This document shows positions 1 through 5,619 of a stretch of 19,176 nt of DNA, piece by piece. The DNA is from CAYNJF01 sp964397555. GTDB taxonomy: Bacteria; Pseudomonadota; Gammaproteobacteria; Berkiellales; Berkiellaceae. The translations under genes and the position numbers were made by a program. Every line of letters begins with the position of its first letter. Position 1 is the first letter of the stretch. Location of the stretch: NCBI GenBank assembly GCA_964397555.1, contig CAYNJF010000040.1, forward strand, positions 1-19,176. The letters are read 5' to 3'. The notes under the pieces are model-generated. The model was given only the letters and a program-made list of their open reading frames with translations. It was not told the DNA's origin and did not search any database.

Positions 1-222
1 GACGTACATGGTCATCATTTTGGTCAGTGAAGCTGGATCAATCGACTCATGTGGATTTTTAGCGGCTAAAACCTGGTGAGAATGGTAGTCAACTAAAATG
101 TAAGATGACGCATTGAGATCGGGCGCTGCGGGGACTCGTGCTTGGACCATGCCGGAGAACAGCATTGCAAGGACAGTAACGCCTAATGTAAGCAACGACT
201 GCTTATGTTTTAGGTAAGCCAT
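1..222 (-). CDS. dacA: D-alanyl-D-alanine carboxypeptidase (PBP5/6 type), N-terminal part
   Basis: The first 74 codons of a gene that runs off the left edge. I read an N-terminal Sec signal peptide (MAYLKHKQSLLTLGVTVLAM, then cleavage probably after VQA near residue 28), followed by the start of a serine peptidase S11 domain. The sequence DPASLTKMM at residues 62-70 contains the active-site SxxK (S65, K68), and YILVD at 41-45 is the usual first strand of this family. The enzyme trims the terminal D-Ala from peptidoglycan pentapeptides in the periplasm. An AGAGG ribosome-binding site lies before the ATG. Its place after rlpA matches the gammaproteobacterial order. The C-terminal half, including the membrane anchor, is outside the window. 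Confidence 0.93.
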   Translation of the reverse strand, partial: MAYLKHKQSLLTLGVTVLAMLFSGMVQARVPAAPDLNASSYILVDYHSHQVLAAKNPHESIDPASLTKMMTMYV

Positions 223-251
223 GTTGAACCTCTGTTTCTTGAATTGATGGT

Positions 252-260
252 ATTGTATCA
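252..260 (-). promoter_or_regulatory. Putative extended -10 promoter of dacA
   Basis: On the minus strand the sequence reads TGATACAAT, an extended -10 (TGn plus TACAAT, 5 of 6 matches to TATAAT), about 30 bases before the dacA start. No good -35 box is present, which fits an extended -10 promoter. A second exact TATAAT lies further upstream at 292-297. If used, dacA would be transcribed separately from rlpA, whose stop codon lies at 351. Confidence 0.4.
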
Positions 261-350
261 GATGACGCTATATAACCTAACGGCTTTTCTAATTATAGCG
301 TTTGTAGCGCCGACCATTGATTCGAAAATCGCTATACATTTCGGCGACAA

Positions 351-1163
351 TCACTCAGAGATGATCGTCGGCGAAGGTAAGTTTGAAGTCAAAATCTGGC
401 TTTTAAGGTTTTCTAAGTCGGTGCGGGTGTAGACCGGCCCAAATCGCACCCGATACCAATCGCGGCGGCTAGAAGGGTAGACATCGACATTAAATCCTTG
501 AGTGACCGCTCTTGCCGCGTCCGCGAGCAAATTGGCGTTGATCTCGTCACGAAATGCGCCTAACTGCAGATAAATAGGCTTTGTAGGGACTGGAGTGCTT
601 AAGTCATTAACCGGCGCTTTTGCTTTTGCAAAACGCTTGGGATTAATCGCGGTGATTTTGACTTTACCCGTCCCATGCTCATAGATGCCAAGTTTTTTGG
701 CAGCAGCAAAAGACAGGTCTATGATGCGATCTCCTACGAATGGGCCACGATCGTTAACCTTTACGATGACTTCTTTGCCATTATCGATGTTTTTCACTTT
801 CACGTAAGTGGGTAGAGGTAAAGTTTTGTGCGCCGCCGTCATTGCATATAAGTCGTATGGCTCACCACTGGAGGTTCGACGGCCATGAAATTTCGTGCCG
901 TACCAAGAGGCCACCCCTTTTTCAACAAATCCCTCTGAGGATTGCATGGGGTAATATCGTTTGCCAAAGACCTCGTAAGAGCTGGGATTGCCCCATTTGC
1001 TTAAAGGCTCGTCTTTGGGGACGGCATTTTTCACATGCGCAACACTTTTTGGGTTTTTTGGGGCACCGTCTTGCGTCTCTTTTTTCTTACCTAAAGAACA
1101 TGACACCAAACTCACGGACAAGCTGGCTATCACCAAGGCGTTAATAAGCTTATTGGTTTTCAT
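351..1163 (-). CDS. rlpA: RlpA septal lytic transglycosylase, lipoprotein with SPOR domain
   Basis: A 270-residue lipoprotein. From the chosen ATG (MKTNKLINALV) there is a lipoprotein signal peptide ending in LVSC, with lipidated Cys at residue 22. The double-psi beta-barrel domain spans about residues 80-175 and holds the motifs GVASWYG, MTAAHKTLP and VNDRGPF, which contain the His and Asp known to be catalytic in Pseudomonas RlpA. A C-terminal SPOR domain (about 195-268, starting IYLQLGAF) binds denuded glycan strands at the division septum. An upstream in-frame GTG (position 1175) was rejected because that GTGAGG is the likely ribosome-binding site of the ATG at 1163. The gene lies between mltB and dacA, as in Pseudomonas-type gene orders. 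Confidence 0.95.
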   Translation of the reverse strand: MKTNKLINALVIASLSVSLVSCSLGKKKETQDGAPKNPKSVAHVKNAVPKDEPLSKWGNPSSYEVFGKRYYPMQSSEGFVEKGVASWYGTKFHGRRTSSGEPYDLYAMTAAHKTLPLPTYVKVKNIDNGKEVIVKVNDRGPFVGDRIIDLSFAAAKKLGIYEHGTGKVKITAINPKRFAKAKAPVNDLSTPVPTKPIYLQLGAFRDEINANLLADAARAVTQGFNVDVYPSSRRDWYRVRFGPVYTRTDLENLKSQILTSNLPSPTIISE

Positions 1164-1471
1164 GACATACCTCACATTTTTTGCCAGTGTACGGATTCTT
1201 TAGAAGAAAATACAGATAAGTGATCATACACAGTAAAGAAGTTAATTACCTTATAAGAAGTGTTTTGATTCACTGATTTTGAGAACTATCTGATTGTAAG
1301 TTAAAGCTTGCCGCATCTTTACCATGCAAGAGAAGGGCTAAAGCATGCTCCAGCCGTCATCGGTGACTTGCGTGCAATAGGTTCTATGGCTTTGTCGGGC
1401 CTGCGAGCATGTTCATGATTTCAAATCCTTATGCATAACGATGCTCGCGTGCCGATTGGAACGGTAGAGAG
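1164..1471. other. 308-base intergenic region between rlpA and mltB
   Basis: No gene of normal size fits here. The half next to rlpA (about 1164-1300) is AT-rich and probably holds the rlpA promoter; the best minus-strand pair I find is weak (TTTACT, 17-base spacer, TGTATT). The half next to mltB holds the stem-loop at 1403-1448. Between them, short open stretches on both strands have protein-like composition but are interrupted by stops and have no homology I recognise, so I left them unannotated. The region corresponds to no tRNA or CRISPR that I can see. Confidence 0.5.
1403..1448 (-). terminator. Stem-loop downstream of mltB, no U-tract
   Basis: GCGAGCAT at 1403-1410 pairs perfectly with ATGCTCGC at 1441-1448. 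The stem can be extended inward by GTT/AAC and ATG/CAT with two single-base bulges, giving about 14 pairs around a 16-base loop. It begins 23 bases after the mltB stop codon. No run of T follows on the minus strand, so a simple intrinsic terminator is unlikely; an RNA 3'-end stabiliser or Rho-assisted stop is an inference. Confidence 0.4.
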
Positions 1472-2485
1472 TTAAGAGCGGGCTTCTTCTTTGGCTGATT
1501 TGAGTCTTTGTGACAACTGATACACCGCCATCGCGTAATGGTTGGAGTGATTGTATCGAGTGATCACATAGAAGTTATTCAGACCTAAAAAGTGTTCTTC
1601 ACCGTCTGAGCCTTCCAAGGTCACCAACGCTAACTTTTCTTTGGCCAGGTTGACGTTCTGTACGGGCTTAAACCCGGCGTTGTTCACCTCGGTTAAAGAG
1701 TATTGAGGCTTTGGCGCTTTCTTGGATTGCTTGAGAGTCTTGGTGGCCTCTTTTTGGGTGGATTCGGCTTTGTAGATCACAGAAGCCCCGGGCTCCCACC
1801 CATGAAGCTTGAAATAGTTGGCCACAGAGCCAATGGCATCATCCACATTGTTCATCAAGTCAGCCGAGCCAGAGCCATTGAAGTCGACGGCGTAATGGCG
1901 GTAGCTGCTGGAAATAAACTGAGGCACTCCCATGGCGCCGGCATACGAGCCCTCAATGCTGGCTGGATCTAATTTTTGTTCTTTGGTGAGCAACAAAAAT
2001 TGCTCGAGCTCGGAGCGGAAGAACTTAGCGCGCTTGGGGTATTTAAATGCGAGAGTTGATAGTGCATCGACGACGGCATGCCCACCTTTGTGTTTTCCAT
2101 AACGAGTTTCTACCCCTAAAATGGCCACGATGATTTCAGCTGGGACTCCGTATTCGCGCTCAGCACGTTCAAGGGTACTTTGATGTTGGTTCCAAAATTC
2201 AATCCCTGAGGCCACATGCGAGTCGGTGACGAACAATTGGCGATAGCGATGCCAAGGGAGGGCCTCAAACGGTCTTGAGATTGCTTTGATGATGCTTGGT
2301 TGTATTTGGCTATTTGTAAATAAGGTCTCAAGCTCAGAACGATTGAACTGGTGTTTGTCGACCATTTCATTGATGAATACTTTGGCTTCGTCGAGTTCGA
2401 TGACCGGTTGCTTTTCTACGGCAAAAGACGATTGCGAGAACATGGCTGCGGCAAACAGCGTGCTAAAAATCCATCCTTTTTTCAT
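1472..2485 (-). CDS. mltB: Membrane-bound lytic murein transglycosylase B family (MltB)
   Basis: A 337-residue periplasmic enzyme of the SLT_2 (MltB/Slt35) family that cleaves the glycan backbone of peptidoglycan to 1,6-anhydro-muropeptides. The conserved stretch VAILGVETRYGKHKGG carries the catalytic Glu (residue 126 from the chosen start), followed by ALSTLAF, GSYAGAMGVPQFI and the aromatic WEPG region near residue 230. I chose the ATG at 2485 (MKKGWIFSTLF), which follows AAAGGAA; the upstream ATG at 2527 would put 14 residues before the signal peptide. The signal peptide ends SSFA|VEK and has no lipobox Cys, so unlike E. coli MltB this copy appears to be soluble. A Lys-rich insert (about residues 245-260) interrupts the C-terminal part. 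Confidence 0.94.
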   Translation of the reverse strand: MKKGWIFSTLFAAAMFSQSSFAVEKQPVIELDEAKVFINEMVDKHQFNRSELETLFTNSQIQPSIIKAISRPFEALPWHRYRQLFVTDSHVASGIEFWNQHQSTLERAEREYGVPAEIIVAILGVETRYGKHKGGHAVVDALSTLAFKYPKRAKFFRSELEQFLLLTKEQKLDPASIEGSYAGAMGVPQFISSSYRHYAVDFNGSGSADLMNNVDDAIGSVANYFKLHGWEPGASVIYKAESTQKEATKTLKQSKKAPKPQYSLTEVNNAGFKPVQNVNLAKEKLALVTLEGSDGEEHFLGLNNFYVITRYNHSNHYAMAVYQLSQRLKSAKEEARS

Positions 2486-2641
2486 CCTGATTTCCTTTGC
2501 AAAAGAGGTGTGTATCAAGCTTAGCAATCTCTAGGGGGGCCCACAACTTTGATTTATAAGGTTGTCCTCCCCTTAAAAAAAACATTACACTGAGAAAGCA
2601 TCCATCAGCACGATGGCAAAGCCTAACAAGGAGGTTGTTGA

Positions 2642-3199
2642 ATGCTCGATAAAGTTGCTCTTCCATTTATATACGGGGTATCCACTCTGGTTCATGGTTA
2701 CCAAGGTCTTCTTGCTAAGTTAGCTCGTAGCTATTGTGAAAGCAGTTATGTGTTTCATGACGTAGAGTACAAGGATATGGCGGATTATATCAATCCAACC
2801 AATTGGCTCCAGTCCGTCAGCGATGCCAAAACTCATATTGATGCGTCCGCCCATTGCGAAGGGATCAGTGCCTATGTTTACGAGTCTAAATGGTTGGGGA
2901 TGAGCTCACTCCTCGTTGGGGCTGTCGGCGCAAGTACCATTCATTATGCGTTTCGACGAGCTCAATATCGAAACTACCTAAACAAAGATGAACGCGAGAT
3001 CGAAAAGTTAGGCGAGCCCCTCAGGAAAGCGTTTCAATCTGGGATGGACGCTTACAAAAGCAATCTCACTTATGCACGCAACTTATTATCATTGAATGCT
3101 TGGCTTCACCCAAAGGCGTATGCCGCCGGTTATGAGTCGGCCCGAGATGACAATGATCAGTTGCAAGAGAGCGTTTTAGAAAGACGTTTGCCAAGGTGA
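2642..3199 (+). CDS. Hypothetical single-pass membrane protein
   Basis: A 185-residue protein of a family I do not recognise. It has no signal peptide, one likely transmembrane helix near residues 84-104 (WLGMSSLLVGAVGAST), two cysteines (C32, C72), and a charged, helical C-terminal half rich in Lys, Arg and Glu (RRLPR at the end). A strong ribosome-binding site (AAGGAGG) precedes the ATG. A possible promoter is TTGTCC, an 18-base spacer and TACACT in the gap shared with mltB. It is the only plus-strand gene in the first 17.6 kb, diverges from mltB and ends 2 bases from the rlmH stop. It sits where mrdA-mrdB is found in related genomes but resembles neither product. The strong start signals and full-length frame support a real gene; function is unknown. 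Confidence 0.72.
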   Translation: MLDKVALPFIYGVSTLVHGYQGLLAKLARSYCESSYVFHDVEYKDMADYINPTNWLQSVSDAKTHIDASAHCEGISAYVYESKWLGMSSLLVGAVGASTIHYAFRRAQYRNYLNKDEREIEKLGEPLRKAFQSGMDAYKSNLTYARNLLSLNAWLHPKAYAAGYESARDDNDQLQESVLERRLPR

Positions 3200-3201
3200 A
3201 C

Positions 3202-3666
3202 TTAAGCGCGATGATAGGGGTGATTCGTCGCTAAACTATACACGCGATACCACTGCTCTAGAAAAACCACGCGGGCCAGGTGATGCGCCATCACCATGTT
3301 AGATAATGAAAGTTTATAATCCGCTCTTTGGTGCAGTTGCGGATCAAACCCATCAGGCCCTCCAATAACAAACACGATGTCTCTGGATTGATCCATTTTG
3401 TCTTGGATAAATTCAGCAAGCTGTTCGGTTTTGGGTTGTCGTCCGCGCTCGTCGAGTAAGACAACAAAAGACTTAAGCGAGATGTGTGCCATGATTTTTT
3501 TAGCTTCGCTTGCCATGGCGGATTGTGCGTTGTTGCCAGAACGCTTTGGCGTTGGTATTTCAATGATGTTGAGCGCGTACGGGGCCCTCAGCCTTTTTAC
3601 GTAATCATCGGCCGCCGTTTTTGCCCAGCCGTTGACAGAGCCAACGGCTATTAAGGTGTGACCCAT
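3202..3666 (-). CDS. rlmH: 23S rRNA (pseudouridine(1915)-N(3))-methyltransferase RlmH
   Basis: A 154-residue SPOUT-class methyltransferase, almost exactly the family length. It methylates pseudouridine 1915 in helix 69 of 23S rRNA in assembled 70S ribosomes, using S-adenosylmethionine. Visible motifs are VLLDERG (69-75), the SAM-binding VIGGPDGF (100-107), LSLSNMVMAHHLARV (118-132), EQWYR (137-141) and the C-terminal YHR (151-153) that forms part of the active site. The ATG lies one base after the rsfS stop codon with no good ribosome-binding site, so translation is probably coupled to rsfS. The rsfS-rlmH pair is conserved across bacteria. Confidence 0.96.
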   Translation of the reverse strand: MGHTLIAVGSVNGWAKTAADDYVKRLRAPYALNIIEIPTPKRSGNNAQSAMASEAKKIMAHISLKSFVVLLDERGRQPKTEQLAEFIQDKMDQSRDIVFVIGGPDGFDPQLHQRADYKLSLSNMVMAHHLARVVFLEQWYRVYSLATNHPYHRA

Positions 3667-3667
3667 C

Positions 3668-4015
3668 CTAGGCGTTTGCAGCTTGTGCGCTTGGTTCTTG
3701 AGACCAGAGCTTTTCTAAATTGTAAAAGTCTCGAACGCGAGGTTGCATGATGTGGATGACCACATCGCCTAGGTCCACTAAAACCCATTCTTGTTCGCTA
3801 TCGCCTTCAACCCCGACAGGCTCAATGGCACGAGCTTTCATCTTGGTCACAAGATGTTGGCGCATGGCATCGACATGACGTGACGAATTACCCGTCGCAA
3901 TGACGACATAATCAGCAAGGGGAGTTAAATTTCGAACGTCGATAGGGGAGATGTTAACAGCTTTGAGATCATCAAGATCATCAAGGACGAGGTCAAGTAT
4001 ATTGTTTGGCGTCAT
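3668..4015 (-). CDS. rsfS: Ribosomal silencing factor RsfS
   Basis: A 115-residue RsfS/Iojap-family protein, which binds ribosomal protein uL14 and blocks subunit joining during starvation. Recognisable family stretches are PLADYVVIATGNSSRHVDAM (32-51), EWVLVDLGDVVIHIM (76-90) and the C-terminal RDFYNLEKLW (95-104). The open frame continues 60 residues further upstream, but the ATG at 4015 follows AAGGG at a normal distance, and the upstream part does not resemble the family and overlaps the holA tail, so I took the shorter form. Residues 11-17 (LDDLDDL) come from a short tandem DNA repeat. NadD, the usual upstream neighbour, is absent. Confidence 0.94.
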   Translation of the reverse strand: MTPNNILDLVLDDLDDLKAVNISPIDVRNLTPLADYVVIATGNSSRHVDAMRQHLVTKMKARAIEPVGVEGDSEQEWVLVDLGDVVIHIMQPRVRDFYNLEKLWSQEPSAQAANA

Positions 4016-4115
4016 AATAACCCTTCTATGGTTAGTCACCGATCTATGAGAAACTTCCCACGATTTCGTTGAACAAGTTGCAATTCCTCCTGTTTTTTCC
4101 ACACTTCCATTATTA

Positions 4116-4145
4116 AATATAAACCTAAAACAAGGATCTTGTCTT
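4116..4145 (-). promoter_or_regulatory. Possible promoter for rsfS-rlmH
   Basis: On the minus strand AAGACA (4140-4145, 4 of 6 matches to TTGACA) is followed after 18 bases by TATATT (4116-4121, 5 of 6 matches to TATAAT) in a locally AT-rich gap between holA and rsfS. This could give rsfS-rlmH transcription independent of leuS-lptE-holA. Confidence 0.3.
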
Positions 4146-4151
4146 GTATTT

Positions 4152-5159
4152 TTATCCAGCATCGGATAAATGGTGCACGTGTGGTAGTGCACCAATCATC
4201 ATTAAGCACAAATTCATGATGTTTTGCCAACAAACCTGCGTTTGGCCGGTTTTAAACTGTTGTTCGATGTCTGAAAGCATGCGAATGAATGAATGCCCTT
4301 TTGATTCATCAAACAATCGGATCAGCTGATTAAACGCTTGCGTTTCTTTTGGCCAGATCCCTTTGGCTTTTAATTCGGGGCCACTCAACGGACCTTTTAA
4401 GCTCAACATCAAAGATTCAATCAAACGGTTGATGGTCCAAAGCACCAAAGTCAACTCCTGTTTGGTTTGCTTAAGGTGGTTAAGCACTTCAACGACTCGG
4501 CTGGTGTCTTGGTGGAGCAACGCCGATTGAAGGGCGAAGGCATCAAATTGGGATTGAGAGTCCATGTGCGATTGAATCTGCTCAAGCGTTGGGGAGGTGC
4601 CTGCAAGCTTAGTGATAAGCTGTGAAAGCGCGTAAACCCGTTCACCGTAGTGGCCAGCAAGCAAATCGGGCGCCCCTTGGGGAAGCTCAACGTTTAACGC
4701 TTTGGCTTTTTGTAGAGTCCAGCTGACAAGCTCATGCTTTTGCATGGGCCAATGCTGCACCACCAACCCCGAGGATAGGGGCTTAAACCAAGCCGCGTTT
4801 AGTTGCGCTTTCGTCAAGTAACCAGCCCGTATAATGAGCACGCAATCGCTAAACTCAAACGGCGCCAAAGCTTGAATGTCTTTGGTTGGAAGCTTATTGG
4901 TCTGCCATACCCATTCGACGATCATTTTATCGGCAAACATCGGAGGGGTGTTCAAGGCTTCGGTCAAGCCTTGCCAATCAAAACTGCTCGCACTTTCCAT
5001 GACGAACAGCTGATGTTGCTCAAAGCCTTGAGCGCGTGCTTTTGCTTTGATGAGCCGGGCCGATTCTTGAACCATGAACGGATCTTGACCGGTCAGCACC
5101 ACGCAAGAGGGCACCGGATTTAGCTTGCTGGGCAACTGCTTAGCGGTAAGTGTAGGCAT
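4152..5159 (-). CDS. holA: DNA polymerase III subunit delta
   Basis: A 335-residue protein matching the delta subunit of the clamp-loader complex, which opens the beta sliding clamp. The N-terminal stretch CVVLTGQDPFMVQESARLIK (19-38) is typical of the HolA N-terminal domain, and the length is close to the usual 340. It continues with a AAA+-like fold without Walker motifs and a helical C-terminal collar domain (about 210-325). The ATG follows GAGGAG and overlaps the 3' end of lptE by 20 bases, so the genes are co-transcribed. The order leuS-lptE-holA supports the call. Confidence 0.93.
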   Translation of the reverse strand: MPTLTAKQLPSKLNPVPSCVVLTGQDPFMVQESARLIKAKARAQGFEQHQLFVMESASSFDWQGLTEALNTPPMFADKMIVEWVWQTNKLPTKDIQALAPFEFSDCVLIIRAGYLTKAQLNAAWFKPLSSGLVVQHWPMQKHELVSWTLQKAKALNVELPQGAPDLLAGHYGERVYALSQLITKLAGTSPTLEQIQSHMDSQSQFDAFALQSALLHQDTSRVVEVLNHLKQTKQELTLVLWTINRLIESLMLSLKGPLSGPELKAKGIWPKETQAFNQLIRLFDESKGHSFIRMLSDIEQQFKTGQTQVCWQNIMNLCLMMIGALPHVHHLSDAG

Positions 5160-5619
5160 CAGCTCCTCGGCACACTTGAATCAAAAGTTGTGAGATCAAA
5201 TCCTCTTTCATCTCATGAGTGATGATTTCATACTCATACTGAGTGGCAAGTTGGGTGTTTGGGTTGATGGCATGTTGGCGCATGGTTGACGCGCTGGTGT
5301 CCAACACGCGCTCACCTTGATGAGTCAGCACAAAAGGCAAATCCATCCTTATGGATTGGCGAGCAAGCTCACCATTGGGCGCGTAGGCCAAAGGTTGAGT
5401 CTCAATGCTAAGTGCCCCAAGACTTAAATGCCAATCACCCGAGCGCACGTCAATCCCATGGGCTTCAAATCGCTCTTGGATTTGAAGCCCAAACCGATCG
5501 GCGGTGGTGGCCTGAGATAAAGCCACTTGGTCCACAGAGCAATAAAGCTTGTGCCCCCGTAAGGCAAACCCGCAGCCTGAGAGCAGACACACCATGATGA
5601 ACAGCCCTAAGTGTCTCAT
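5140..5619 (-). CDS. lptE: LPS-assembly lipoprotein LptE
   Basis: A 159-residue outer-membrane lipoprotein that plugs the LptD barrel and helps deliver lipopolysaccharide to the cell surface. The signal peptide MRHLGLFIMVCLLSGC ends in a lipobox (LSGC, Cys16), directly followed by GFALRG, the hallmark start of mature LptE. The rest is a two-helix, mixed-sheet protein of the usual length. The ATG overlaps the leuS stop codon by one base (TAATG), indicating coupled translation, and the 3' end overlaps holA. Confidence 0.94.
   Translation of the reverse strand: MRHLGLFIMVCLLSGCGFALRGHKLYCSVDQVALSQATTADRFGLQIQERFEAHGIDVRSGDWHLSLGALSIETQPLAYAPNGELARQSIRMDLPFVLTHQGERVLDTSASTMRQHAINPNTQLATQYEYEIITHEMKEDLISQLLIQVCRGADAYTYR

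Noticed and set aside
842..1144. Open frame of about 100 codons on the plus strand inside rlpA
   Set aside because: Antisense shadow of the well-supported rlpA frame, with no ribosome-binding site or recognisable motif.
1302..1418. Short protein-like reading frames on both strands between rlpA and mltB (for example a frame containing AVIGDLRAIGSMALSGL)
   Set aside because: Too short, no start signals that stand out, and interrupted by stop codons; no family recognised, so a decayed gene cannot be supported.
3668..4195. Longer form of RsfS with 60 extra N-terminal residues
   Set aside because: The extra part does not resemble the family, overlaps holA, and the inner ATG has a proper ribosome-binding site.
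4036..4233. 65-codon minus-strand frame spanning the holA end and the holA-rsfS gap
   Set aside because: Considered as a nadD remnant, but it has no NadD motif and mostly overlaps holA in another frame.
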